From Icerya purchasi (taxonomy: Eukaryota > Arthropoda > Insecta > Hemiptera > Monophlebidae), in contig CM077116.1 in the NCBI GenBank assembly GCA_039619475.1, positions 456,071,576-456,135,575 of the forward strand: 64,000 nucleotides of DNA, read 5' to 3'. Below, one piece after another: positions 18,475 through 29,922 of the stretch. Under the pieces are notes generated by a model that was given only the letters and a program-made list of their open reading frames with translations, ran no database searches and was not told the origin of the DNA. Position numbers and translations under genes: made by a program. The first letter of the stretch is position 1, and every line of letters starts with the position of its first letter.

Positions 18475-21400
18475 ATGTCCTGTCGACTTAGAATACTACA
18501 ATGGAACTGTCGGAGTATCAAGGCTAACAAAAATGCTCTAGAGCATCTACTAGATTATCACAATATTAACATAGCACTACTTTCAGAAACTTGGATAAAA
18601 AGCTCTTCAGACATAAACTTCCGAGATTTCTCCATCATTTGCTCTAACCGCAGTGACGGCTACGGTGGAGCGGCTATTTTGGTAAGAAATGACATCCCAT
18701 TCACAGCTCATGACACTCAAACTTTGTTTCCTCCTAATCCTCCTTATCCCAATTTAGTTCATATCTCTATTCCTAACCATTCTTCTAGTCCTCTAAATGT
18801 TATATCTGCTTATATTCCTCCTAATTACGATCTGCGTAATTTCCCTTTTCAGACACTTACTAACTCACTTTCTCCCCCATTCCTCATTGGCGGTGATTGG
18901 AATGCCCATTCACCCCTCTGGGGTTGTAATTCTTACAACAGCAATGGCACGATTTTAGAGAATTTTATCCTCCAAAATGACCTGTTCCTCCTAAATGATG
19001 GTTCCCCTACTTGTATCCGAAGTCACTCCGCTCTTAGCTCTATTGATCTTTCCTTTACATCTCCTGGTCTCGGTCTTAGCTGTTCGTGGAATACTTTGGA
19101 CGGTACCTTTGGTAGTGATCACACTCCTATAATTATTTCCTTCAATGAAATCCCTCTTCCATCTCCTCCTAACAGTCTTCAGACTCCAAAGTGGATCCTT
19201 TCTAAAGTAGATTGGTCCAACTTTCGTTCTCTTGTTGATTCCTCACTTTCTTCAATCCCAACAAACTTGAATCCTTCCTCTCAATATGATTTCTTCATTG
19301 ACTCCGTCTCTGCTGCTTTAACTTGTTCTTCCCCTCCCGTTCGAGCTTTTGCCCATAATAAATCCAAAATGTCTTCCTCCTTGTGGTGGAACCAAGATTG
19401 TAAAGTTGCTTTCGACCTTAGTTTATCTACATTTAGAACCTTCCGTTCCTCCCCCACTCTCAACAACTTTATCGCCCATAAAAGAGCCAATGCGAAAGCT
19501 AGATTTACCTTGAAAATGGCGAAAAGAAATTCATGGAAAAGCTTCTGTTCTTCCTTTTCACGCTCCACTCCTGTTTCTCGTATCTGGAGTATGGCCAAGT
19601 CCTTTGAGTCCTCTCTCTCCCCACGTTCTTCTAATCAGAATCTTTCTCCCGATAAATTAATCCCTTTTTTGAATTCTATAGCTCCCAGTTACGTTCCAAA
19701 CTTTCAAGAATCCTGTTTCATGCCGTCCACTTCCACCTCCTCACATTTTTTGGTTTCTCCATTTACTTTTACAGAATTAGAAGCATCCTTACGTAATTCA
19801 GGGAATTCCTCTCCTGGAAAAGATGGAATTTCCTTCCCCATTCTCAAAAACCTGTCTGAGTACTCTCTTCAGTTCCTTTTGAACTTATTTAACTCCTTTC
19901 TTCGTTCCTGCTCCACTCCTTCCTCTTGGAATACCTTTATCATCATCCCGATCCCAAAGCTTAATTCTTCAGCTCTTCGTCCAATTTCTCTTGCTTCTTG
20001 CGTTAGAAAGCTTTTCGAAAGCTTAATTAACAGACGTCTTGTCTGGTGGCTCGAACGTAACGATTTACTGCCTAATAACATGTATGGTTTTCGCCCTGGT
20101 CGCGGCCCCCCGGATTGTATCAGTTCGTTCTTGGTAGACGTCTACGCGGCATTCATCCGTAAAGAATTTCTTGTTGCTTCTTTTGTTGATATCACTGCGG
20201 CCTTCGACAATGTTCACCTCCCTACTTTGTTTGAGATAATGCTTTCCTTTAATATTCCCGCTCACTTCTCTTCCCTCATTAGTAATCTTTTTAAATGCAG
20301 AACTGTTATTCTTTCTACTCCTTCTAAAACCTACATTAGGTCAGTATTCCGCGGATTGCCGCAAGGTTCCTGTCTTAGTCCAACACTGTTCAACATCTAT
20401 TTTATCAATATTGCTTCCATTTCTCTAAGTTCACCTTCTCTTTTTTACGCCGATGATATCCTCATTTACTCCTCTCATCGTAATATTTCGGTCGCCAGCT
20501 GCCAGCTCCCAGCTCCAAAATTCTTTAACATCATTAGAAAATTCTCTATCAAATATACATCTTTCAATTTCATCCGTTAAATCCTCTGTTGTTGTTTTTA
20601 CTCTCCGTCCTTTTGACCCCTCCCTAATTAGCCTCGTCATCAATAACGTTGCGATCCCTCTTTCTTCCTCTTTCCATTATTTAGGTATTTTTCTAGACAG
20701 TCGCCTTTCGTTCCATAATCACATCAACCATCTTTATCTGTCTTCCCTCAAACGGCTCAACCTGATAAAGTCTCTTTCCCATACTGATTGGGGTGGAGAT
20801 CCATGCATTCTACTAATGTTCTACAAATCCTTTATTCGTTCTATCCTTGATTATTGTTGTTTTATATATGGAAATTCCTCCAGATCCTTGCTCTCCAAAC
20901 TAGATCGTGTTCAAAATGTTTGTCTTCGTCTCTGTCTGGGAGCTAGAAAGTCTACTCCTATCCCCGCTCTACATGCCGAATCACTCATCCCTCCTCTTTT
21001 CGTTCGAAGGTCCTATCTGGGTTACCGCTTTTTAATCAAACGTCTTCCTATTTCTTCTTCTTCCCTTGTTAATTCCTATTCTTATATCCGCCGCAACTGG
21101 CGATTTGCCACCAACAAAACGCCAATACTATCTCTCATTTCCACCCGACTCTCTCAGTTTTCTCCTTATATTTATTCATACGACAAGTTGCCATACTTTT
21201 CTTCCAATTTTTCCACACACCTACATCCTATTAATTGTTTATTTCTAACTTGCCCTACCAAACCTCTCCTTCATCATGTTGTCCAATCAGAATTCTTAAA
21301 CACCGTTGGCTCTCTTTTCCCTAATCATTTTGCGATCTTCACTGACGGTTCCAAAGGACCCAATGGAGTTGGCTCGGCCTTCTTTTGTCCTTCCTCAAAT

Positions 21401-22219
21401 TATTTCGAAACCTTCAAACTTCCTTCCTTTTGTTCAGTGTTCTATGCCGAGTCTACTGCCATCCTGCGTGCCGTCCTTTTTGTTGCTTCTTCCCTAGTTT
21501 CGCATAAAGTCCTTATTATATTGGATTCCCACAGTGTCCTTCAAGCCATCTCCTCTTCTTTTCCTTCTTCCTCTGTTGATTACATAATCCTTCTCATACG
21601 CTCTCTTATTCACAACATTTTCCTTTCTCACTCTATCCAAATTGACCTACTGTGGATTCCAGGCCATTCTGGAATCGAGGGTAACGAATCGGCCGATACA
21701 CTAGCTCGTTCATCCTCTTCTACCGGTGAATTCCTCAGTGTCTTTTCATCTCATAATATTAATCTCCTCTCCACTTCAGCTCATTCCAAACTATGGTTAA
21801 ATTCGTATTCCTCCTCATTCTCAAATCCGGATTCCTTCTATCTCTTTATCCAGCCTAATCTACCGTCTTATCCATGGTTTTTCAATTTTCCCTCCATACG
21901 GCGTTCAACTCTCTCTGCAATCTGTCGCCTACGCTTTGGGCACAGTTTGCTTCCTGCTTCCCTATTTCGCTTTTCTCTGGTCCCCTCTCCTCACTGTCTC
22001 CTACACCCTTCCTCTCACAACTTTATAGGTGACGCTAATCACATTTTGTTTGAGTGCACCTATATCGCTTCCGAACGTTCTTCCTTTTACTCTTCTCTTT
22101 TGTCAATTGGTCTTCCAACTCCGTATTGCGCAGCTTTTGTCCTCTCCTTGCCATCACCCTCGGTCATTCCAGCACTTGAGTCTTTCCTATCTTCCATATC
22201 TGATCGCATAAACATCTGA
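18475..22219 (+). pseudogene. I-type LINE ORF2: EEP endonuclease, RT and RNase H, one frameshift
   Basis: The ATG at 18475 precedes the endonuclease motifs LRILQWNCRSI, LLSETWI, DGYGGAAILV, IGGDWNAHS and GSDHTPI. RT motifs: SSPGKDGI, LRPISLASCVRKLFE, ASFVDITAAFD (motif A), GLPQGSCLSPTLFN (motif B) and FYADDILIY (YADD). At about 20500 a small 7-nt AGCTCCC-type duplication shifts the frame. The other frame then gives SSFHYLGIFLDSRLSF, RNase H FTDGSK, FYAESTAILRAV, LDSHSVLQ and WIPGHSGIEGNESAD (full D-E-D-H set), and a C-terminal HILFECTY block. The stop is at 22217-22219. Apart from the slip, all catalytic residues are present, so the copy is young. Confidence 0.9.
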
Positions 22220-22272
22220 TTCCGCTTCTCATTCTTCTCCCTCTTCTTGGGCCAATGTCTTTATGACGAACC

Positions 22273-22306
<34 letters not shown>

Positions 22307-22308
<2 letters not shown>

Positions 22309-22756
22309 GGTTCTTCTTAATATATATTTCTTTTAAAATTCTGTTCAGGGAATAATTCGATAGGTGTTAAACAGGCTGAATCTATTTTCGATAAATGGGT
22401 TCATTACCTTATATAGTACCTGAATTTTGGATGATTATTTTTGTTTTATGAGTGAAATATAGAATATAGATGCAGAGTTTCAAAATTAATTTTAATATGT
22501 GTGTTAGCGTCAGGTTACTTAAATATTCATGTATATGAAATGAAATGGACAAAATAATTTTATACATAAATTTATGTTCATTCATAAAAAAAAAATTTAG
22601 GGTTCATGTAGGTACCGATAAACACTAGTATTGAGACCTTACAATGTATGTGACAGCAATAGATAAATAAATAAAAAAAAGTTTGAATAAAATTCATTAT
22701 ACTTAATAGACATACAGTATTTTTTGTTTTAGTTTTCAATCATTGATGAAGGAACA
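22307..22756 (+). other. Non-coding 5' region of the hAT transposase gene
   Basis: AT-rich, no ORF. It continues the composite hAT after the poly(A) of element A. A run TTTTTTGTTTTAG ends at 22732 and looks like a 3' splice site. I see no promoter motif. Confidence 0.5.
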
Positions 22757-24660
22757 ATGTCGCATAAAAATTATATTTGGCAATTTTTTGAAAAATGTCC
22801 ATCAAATTCTTCCAAAGCTATATGCAAACAGTGCAATAAATTATATTCTTTAGGGAGTTCAGGGCCTAAAAGACAAACAGTTCATGGTTTGAAGCTATAC
22901 TTGTCAAAATATCATGAAACAGAACATAAGCAATATTTAAAACGTCAATTGAAATCGAAGAGCAGAAGTTAGAAACTAAATTAAAGCGATGCGATTCATC
23001 AAACTCAGTTGTCAGCACTAATAGTGGCAATGGAAGCAAACTTGTGCAGACCACAATTCCTATTATGGCGCAGGCGCAGGCTTCAAAAACATCAAAGTGG
23101 CCAGATCATCATGAGATATCACGCAGAATTGATAAAGGTATCATGGACTTAATAATTGTTGATATGCTTCCATATACTTTAGTGGAAAGTGATTCATTCA
23201 GACGACTTAATTTTACAGATCCACATGCTCCTCAAAAGTACAATTTTAAGTCAGAAAAATATTTTAGAACATCTTTGATGCCACAAACTTATGAAAATGT
23301 AACAAAAAAAGTACACGATTTGATTGCCAAATGCGAATGGATCAGTGTGGACAAACCCTCCTCAAACATGCTCGCTCCTTAACCTCACTGGCCATTTCAT
23401 TGTTGGACCAAAACGCCTTAAAGTTATACTAGGTGCACAAGTACTGGAAAACGATCACACTGGATTGTATATTGAAGAAAAACTACGAGAAATGATAAAT
23501 AAATGGAATATCAGTGCTAAACTATTCCTTCTCTTGCGTGACAATGCAAGAAATATGGTTAGTGCTATGCATGGTCAATATGCATCTTTAGGCTGCATGT
23601 CGCACACATTACAGTTGGTAGTCAAAGATGCATTGTTTTCAGAGGAAGAGCAGGAAACAGTCATTAAAACTTGCAGACAAATAGTAGGGCATTTTAAACG
23701 AAGCGAACAGGCTTCTAGAAAGTTGATAGAATGCCAAAAACAATGCGGATTACCAACACATTCTTTAATTCAGGATAATGAAATCAGATGGAATAGTACC
23801 TACAATATGTTAGAAAGATTGTTGGAACAAAAAACCGCTGTAAATTTATACAGCTTAGAACACGGCCGTATTAGTATTCTTTCTCCTTCTGATTGGGAAC
23901 TCATGAAGAATCTTACTAATGTGCTTAAGTTTTTTTATGAAGCTACACTCGATCTGTCATTTGATAATGCATGCATATCCGTTGTTATTCCTTTGTTATC
24001 ATTATTAAATAGAAAACTGCAAACTAGAGACGAAAATGAAAGTGAAGTAATGAGAAAAATGAAAACACGGTTGCACGAATCTATGAATCAACGATTTGCA
24101 TACGCCAAAGGACATCCTACTCTAATTACTTCAACATTTTTGGACCCCAGATTTAAAAATACATATTTGAATTCTGATGAAGTTGATACTGTCACAATGG
24201 AAATAGAAAACCATTTGAAGGCGTGCGCGGATGAAGTTACTGAAACAATAAACGGAAGCTGTCATTCTGGAGACCCACAGCCATCTTGTTCATCCAGCAT
24301 CGCGTCCTCCGAAAAAGGAGAAGGGCTATGGGACGCTCATGACAAATCTACTTGTTTAGAAACTTCTGGTGTGGATGATGGTGATCGCTTATCACAAGTT
24401 AAGCAAATTATTCAAGCCTACTTATCAGAGCCAAGGTTACAAAGAAACGCAGATATTTATTCTTACTGGAATTCTAGTCCATTTCTGTGTTTGAGAAAGG
24501 TTGCACTGAAATCTTGTCGGCTCCACCGACGAGTGTTTCCAGTGAGCAACTATTTAGTGCTGCTGGTCAAATTTAATGACAGAAGAAGCAATTTTCGAGG
24601 CGAAAATGTTGAAAAATTATTATTTCTCGCTTATAATATTAGGTTATTCGATTATGAATA
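22757..24660 (+). pseudogene. hAT transposase, ZBED type, of the composite element
   Basis: The N-terminal BED-like zinc finger reads WQFFEKCPSNSSKAICKQC, then HGLKLYLSKYHETEH. After a frameshift near 22965 comes a helical region (ESDSFRRLNF, RTSLMPQTYE). At about 23350 the next frame shift removes roughly 14 nt at the place where the first catalytic Asp (WIS-FTTD-IWT in relatives) should be, so the active site is lost. The rest is clear: HFIVGPKRLKV, LRDNARNMVSAM (second Asp), SLGCMSHTLQLVVKDAL, EIRWNSTYNMLERL (Trp) and TFLDPRFKN. The end (APPTSVSSEQLFSAAG, then NDRRSNF) needs two further shifts near 24520-24570 and contains the catalytic Glu. It could once have mobilised its parent element; now it is dead. 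Confidence 0.85.
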
Positions 24661-25167
24661 CTGATAATTATCAGTCCATTAAAATTATTAATATTATAGC
24701 TCAATGAAGTTCTTCACAGTTTCCTTTTATTTTAATTAGAGAGAAAAATCGTTTATTTTCATACATCAAGTATTATTTGCATTAAAAATATTTAGTTGTT
24801 GTACTTAGTAGGTAGGTACTTTTTAATTTTAATTCTACTATTGTAGATTGTAGTTCATTAAACAGAGTGCCATGCAAAATGACGAGTTCAGAAGGAATTA
24901 TTTTGTTCTTAAAATGAAAAAGTATTTTTTGTTTTACTTACTTTAAACATATTAGGTAAAAAGTAACTTTGTTTTGTGCCTTTTATTTTATATTATTCAT
25001 AAATAATATTAAAAGCACAAATAATTTATTTGAAATAAGCAGTGATTTTTTTGTGTCAATGATTACTTCAAATATCAAAGACTGAGTAATTAATATGCGA
25101 TTTAAAAATAAAGACTGACTGATTATGACTGACTATTTCTTTTTCCCACAAAAACAGGACCTCATAT

Positions 25168-25220
25168 GGAACTTTCGGTTTCGGCCAAAAACTTAGTTTC
25201 GGTCGGACTCTAAAAATTAG
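25168..25220 (-). repeat. hAT right end: GGTTTCGG motifs, TIR and 8-bp duplication
   Basis: AACTTTCGGTTTCGGCC leads into CGGTCGGACTCTA (TIR, ends 25212) and AAAATTAG (25213-25220). The bases between 24661 and 25167 are AT-rich 3' non-coding DNA of the same element with no gene. Confidence 0.85.
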
Positions 25221-26421
25221 CATTGAAATAATAAAGAACTTACCAACAAAAGCAAAAATGGCTCTTGTGTGCTTATTCAACTCATGTTTTAGATTATGCT
25301 ATTTTCCGTTACAATGGAAAGTCTCGCAGACAGTACCTATACCTAAGCCCGGTAAGGATGCTTCCCTGGCCGAAAACATACGTCCCATCAGCTTACTAAG
25401 TAACATAAGTAAATTATTTGAAAAGATTATACTTACAAGATTAAGAAAGCACAGTGATGAAAATAATATAATATGCATTACCGACAATTTTAATCTGAAC
25501 AAACGTACAGGAGTATTACTAATAGATATCGAAAAAGTTTTTGACACCACATGGATAGAAGGTACAATATTTAAACTAATTCAACTTAAGTATCCTTATT
25601 CTTTAATATGTATAGTGAAATCATATCTTTTAAACAGAAAATTTTATGTCAAACTGAATAATTATGAGTCACCCTCAGAACACATAACTACAGGTGTACC
25701 GCTAGGGAGCATTTTAGGACCGTATTTATTTATAACATTTTTAAACGACATTCCTAAAATCAAAGAATCTGAAATATACCTCTATGCAGACGATACTGCA
25801 ATAGTAGCATCATCCTATAGAACAGACACAACAACAAATCAGCTGACACGTTAATAAAATATTTTAAAAAGTGACAGGTTAAAATAAACAGCAATAAAAC
25901 GAAAGCCATTTTATTTACTAAAAGACGACCATGTATACGAAAAGAAGTAAACATCTAAGACAGACAGGTGAAATGGAAGGGTGAAATCTAGTACACCTAA
26001 GTTTAACACGGGATAAAAGATTAACTTTCACGAAACTTATCAAAAATAAAGTTATAAAAGCTCAGAAAGAGATTTGTTGTCTATACCCATACTTTAATAG
26101 AAAATCGCATTTAACACATGGAAACAAATTTATTATCTATAAACAAATCATCTTTGCCAAAATATTATATGCAGTACCAGTTTGGTCGTCTACCAGTAAA
26201 AGTAATATTCAAGAACTCCAAAGAATTCAAAATCATTGTCTACGAATAGTACTAAATAAACCACGATACACTAACATCAACACTATGCACAAATATGTAA
26301 AAATACCGTACATTCAGAAAATAATTACAGAGAACATGCGGAAATTTTTTGAAACGTGTAGTGCATCTGACTTAATATTAATTAATAATATAGGTTTCTA
26401 TGAAACCTTAAAGTTTAGATA
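25213..26421 (+). pseudogene. Jockey-type LINE ORF2, right fragment (RT and C-terminus)
   Basis: It continues the split element: IEIIKNLPTKAKMALVCLFN, TVPIPKPGKD, IRPISLLSNISKLFEKI. About 40 residues between TDNFNL and NKRTGVLLID (the FGFR region) are deleted. RT motif A is LLIDIEKVFD, motif B GVPLGSILGPYLF, motif C YLYADDTAI. A frame change near 25852 leads to a decayed thumb and to KAQKEICCLYPYFNRK and KLQ-type ELQRIQNHCLRIVL blocks, with a last stop at 26419. These C-terminal blocks are typical of the Jockey clade. RNase H is absent, as expected. No poly(A) tail is seen downstream. Confidence 0.82.
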
Positions 26422-26930
26422 GAAAAAATATAAACATAAAAGGATAAAGCACATACTATTAACTTAAAGGAATAATTCTACGAAACTCTTGTGTCTGGCG
26501 ATTGCATAATGTCTAAATTATTTGTATTTCATATTAATGTTAAGCAAGTTGCGAATTCCGACTCCTCGACGCGTACTCAATATTCGATATCGAGTAAATA
26601 GTATAGATCTTCCTTTATTTTCTGGAAGGATTTACGCATGTATGCAGGGTTTTTTTTATTGTTTTTCCCGCAAACTAAATTTAGTTATTTTACGAATAAT
26701 AATAAAGAAAATTTATAACAGACATGCTACTATCCGGTAAGAAACACTCGTTTTCGGTACGGATAAAACAAAATTTAAATGCTTTTTATTATTATATAGA
26801 AGTGTATAAATATACGTTTGTTGTTGTTGTTGTAGCTAAAGGGGGCCGCTTAGCAGCCTCCTCCCAAAATCCAGCCAAATCGATTAAACCCCCGTCCAAC
26901 TTGTCGATAAGCGTGGACATAGATCCCAAC
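26422..26930. other. Gap without recognisable gene
   Basis: AT-rich, with a GTTGTTGTTGTT run near 26820 and a GC-rich patch 26838-26930. No ORF with a recognisable family and no terminal repeats. Confidence 0.5.
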
Positions 26931-27390
26931 CAGCGTTGCCAGTCGTCCCGATTTTTAAATCAAAATTAAATGTCCCGCGCGGGACAGGTTCAGTCGCCAT
27001 GCGTGCAGCGTGCTGAGAAAGCGTGGCCCGGATAACACAGACAAGTGTGGATTGGCCGCCCGCCCGGCGCGTAATGAAAATAAGCGCGCGGGAGAGATAG
27101 GGGTGCGTCACGCAATCGGTTCGTGCGACCGCGACATCTTCTCTTTCTCTTTCACTCTTTTCTTATTTCCATTTGTTTATAAACTTCTATATCGCGAAAA
27201 CGCACGATTACGTACGAAGAAATAACGAATTCCTATTGCATTTGTTTTAGTGCTTGGAAAGCAGTGAGCAAGTAGTGAGTTGCGCTGCGTGCGTAATTTA
27301 ATTTAATTACATTAAGCAAACAAAAGTTTAAGTTTTTTTACATGTTTTTTTTTCTTAAATTACTGCAGTTTACTTATTAGAATCGTTTAA

Positions 27391-27922
27391 AGACGAATGA
27401 AGCCGACAGTGATGTTTCGGATTCCTCGGAACCGGAAAACGTTGCACCCAAGAAGAAAGTCAAACAAGGAAAACATCGCCTAACGAAATACAGTACAAAT
27501 TGGCAGAATGATTATAATTGGTTGTGTATTGTGACGCCGGATGAGTATAAAGCTTACTGTAAACTGTAAGAAAGAGTTTATTATTTCTCATGGCGGATTA
27601 AACGATGTAATGAAGCATTCAAAAACAAGTAGTCACTCGAAGATTACGAGTTCTCACGCTGCAAAAAACATAACTAGCTACTTCCAGGCATCAGGTACTT
27701 CCACATCTGATCGTGATCTCGATGATATTATGTACAAAACGTCAGCCGTAGAAATTACTTCTATATATCACACCGTTAAACATTCGTTAAGCTTCTATAG
27801 TGTGGATTGTTTTCAAAAGTTATTGCCTCTCATGCATGCCGATTCTAAGAGAGCTAAGAATGTTAAATGTGGTAGGACAAAGAGTGAAGCAATAGTTTGT
27901 GAAGTATTGGCAAAAGAAGCTT
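27391..27922 (+). pseudogene. hAT transposase, N-terminal part (zinc finger)
   Basis: An acidic start (DSDVSDSSEPENVAPKKK) and KYSTNWQNDYNWL precede a zinc finger YCKLCKKEFIISHGGLNDV...H. A 2-nt loss at about 27568 creates a stop in the finger (TGTAAACTGTAAGAAAG). Then FDD-type DLDDIMYKTSAVEITSIYHTVKHSLS and KCGRTKSEAIVCEVLAKEA are the segment before the first catalytic Asp. The frame stops at the G-run of the Mutator-like element (27923). Blocks such as GRTKSEAIV are characteristic of a hAT group common in arthropods. Confidence 0.75.
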
Positions 27923-28512
27923 GGGGGGGGGGTCTTGAGGGTAAAAAAAAATGATTTTTTTTATGTCATAAAATGAATGTACAACATCATAAGAATATTG
28001 CGTCAAAATTTCAAATAAATCGAAGCAAAACTAACAAAGATATGACATTATAACTGTGCGCCACTCTAACTCTACTAAAAGAACGAAAACGACCATCTGG
28101 CCCTGACGCACAGCGGGATTAAAGAGCATATTTTTCTGTCCCTTTTGTATAATCCCTTAATTGATTTTTTCGAAAAAGATTTACGCAGGTAGGTAGATGT
28201 TTGACAGATTCGGTGCGCGTAATGCTATTTCTTGACGACACGAGGTTTCAGTTAGAAATTAGTCTCTATTCACGATCTCTCAAGCGTCATTCTCGGTTGC
28301 ATCGCTGCTTTGTCTTGTCAAGAATGCTTACTCGGCCAAAACCAAAAATCCCTGTGTTCTGTTGTAAGTCCGGTCGTTTGCACTGCTGCATCGGGGTAGA
28401 GACGTATTTGTGTCTGAGTGGTAGTGGTCGAGGCACTGACTTGTACTTGCGGCGGAAAGCGCAATACTGTGTCAAGTAACGCTGAGCTGAGCGAAGATTT
28501 TGTATGTTAATC

Positions 28513-29320
28513 AACAAAAAAGAATGTGAAGGCACGCCCAGAAGAGGATGGAGACCCGTTTGCGCGATTTAGTAAAAAAAAGTGTAATAGATACTGAAAC
28601 TAAGGGTGCAAAGAAAATACAAAGAAAAACACTTTCCAGTAAAGGCAAGCTCTTTGCTAAATTGATTGATAAACTAACGCTTTACTATGGCCGTGACATC
28701 CGTTACAATTCTCATTCTGTAGAAGAAATGAAGAAGGCCATTTGGGCGACTTATTATCACTACGCCTCAACTGACAAACACCTACATCAAAACTGCCCGA
28801 ACGGCAAAAACTCATGGCGTGAATAGCAGAGAGCTGCAGCTGCAAACGAATTGCGTTTTTTCAAACACTCTTACTCTGCTCTACCAAATGATGTTTTAGA
28901 GGGGATTAAAAACTAATTTATGAATATCTGAGCAAAGATGCTCTCCTGGAGCGATGTATTGGCGGATTCTCTCAAAACAATAATGAGAATATCAACCAAC
29001 TTATTTGAAAGATTTCGCCAAAAACTGAGAGTGGTTCGACAATTATTGTTGAGTTTGGAGCTCATGTGGCTGCCTCTACCTTCAATGAAGGCTGTGTTGC
29101 TTACTTGACCTTTCTGGAAGAGATGGGAATCAATACAGGCCCAAGTTATCATGGATGGGCGCAATCAGTGGACAATACACGAATAAGCAAAGCGGATGAG
29201 CGAGTGGTGGAACATACCAAAGAAGAGAGAATTCGTCGTAGGCAAGAGCAAAAAGATGCTTTGGACATTCTAAATCAAAGTTCTTCACTTTATGGGCCTG
29301 GCATTGATGATTCTGTGTGA
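28513..29320 (+). pseudogene. Mutator-like transposase (C-terminal half), broken
   Basis: Across several frame changes the blocks are KKECEG, HAQKRMETRLRDLVKK, YYGRDIRYNSHSVEEMKKAIW, HYASTDKHLHQNCP, then a stop near 28824, LPNDVLEGIKN, and later FGAHVAASTFNEG-like sequence, LEEMGINTGPSYHGWA and a GPGIDDSV end at 29317. The order Cys/His motif, EE-MKKAIWA, TDK-H-CP, NEG and Gly-rich tail is familiar from arthropod proteins annotated as Mutator-like transposases. Catalytic residues of the first half are missing or unread. Its parent is the 2-kb transposon around it. Confidence 0.65.
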
Positions 29321-29417
29321 GTATAGACAAAAATTACTACCTTATTAACGTTTAATTTGTGATTTTATATTATAAAAAACTTTAAACGCGTTTTTCTTGA
29401 AACAACGTTTTCAAAAC

Positions 29418-29715
29418 CGGTGCACTCTGTAACTCAAAATCCGAGCGTTCTGAAATTTGGTACACTATTTTTATAGACAATTTGTAAGGTAGCAACGTCG
29501 AGTTTTTTTTTTTTTTTTTTTTAATTATTATTATTTATTTTACAATAACAAATGGCTAATTTTTACTCAAAAATCGGTATTTTCACTTCCAAGTGTTACC
29601 AACGATTAAAAAATAAAAAAACTCAACGTTGCTACCTACAGAAACTCATTAACTAATGAAAAAACTTTAGTTTTTTCATTTCCGATAATCCAGTGTTGAG
29701 TTATGCGGTGCACCG
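29418..29715. mobile_element. 298-bp foldback MITE inside the Mutator-like transposon
   Basis: CGGTGCACTCTGTAACTCAA at 29418 and the reverse-complement form ending GGTGCACCG at 29715 make imperfect TIRs, with CAAAAC directly repeated outside (29412-29417 and 29716-29721). Inner arms AGGTAGCAACGTCGAG (29487) and CTCAACGTTGCTACCT (29622) make a second inverted repeat. No coding capacity; its class is unknown. Confidence 0.75.
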
Positions 29716-29922
29716 CAAAACAACTTTTTTTCGAGGCGCCTACGAAAGTTTGCTGCCATTGGCTTAATTCTTTATATTTTTCAATGAAAATTTAACACAA
29801 TATTCTTCAGATGTTACTTTATCATGTACCAATTATGTAAATAAACTTGCATTAACCATATTCTCTAAAAAAAAAAATTATCAAAAAATCGTCTTTTTTG
29901 ACCTCCAAAACCCTACCCCCCC

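Larger units (their letters stand above)
15956..22306 (+). mobile_element. I-type LINE (element A), nearly full length
   Basis: ORF1, a 750-bp inter-ORF spacer with three hairpin repeats, ORF2 with EEP endonuclease, RT and RNase H, and a poly(A) tail at 22274-22306. The 5' UTR covers at least 15956-16214, and piggyBac may have landed in it, so the true start may lie left of 13834. No target duplication could be identified. Coding strand codons are rich in T and C (many Ser, Phe, Leu), unlike the other LINEs here. Confidence 0.85.
9091..25212 (+). mobile_element. Composite hAT transposon, ends 16.1 kb apart, filled with nested elements
   Basis: The left end TAGTGTCCGACCGAA and the right end (reverse complement TAGAGTCCGACCGAA) form terminal inverted repeats. 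AAAATTAG (8 bp) flanks both sides at 9083-9090 and 25213-25220, the duplication length expected for hAT. Deleting the insertion and one duplication restores the RT frame of the Jockey element. Both ends carry clustered GGTTTCGG motifs. The element's own ZBED-type transposase lies at 22757-24660. The rest is later insertions: a MULE-like MITE, a Gypsy fragment, piggyBac and an I-type LINE. Without them the element would be about 5 kb or less. Confidence 0.88.
27923..29922 (+). mobile_element. Mutator-like DNA transposon, 2.0 kb, inserted in the hAT transposase
   Basis: The left end is a run of 10 G followed by TCTTGAGGGTAAAA; the right end is its rough mirror, TTTTTTGACCTCCAAAACCC then TACCCCCCC. 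The interior holds a degraded transposase of the Mutator-like group and a nested MITE. I do not see a clean target duplication (AAG and TTAAAG are all that is shared), so the exact ends are uncertain by several bases. The hAT reading continues on either side. Confidence 0.7.
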
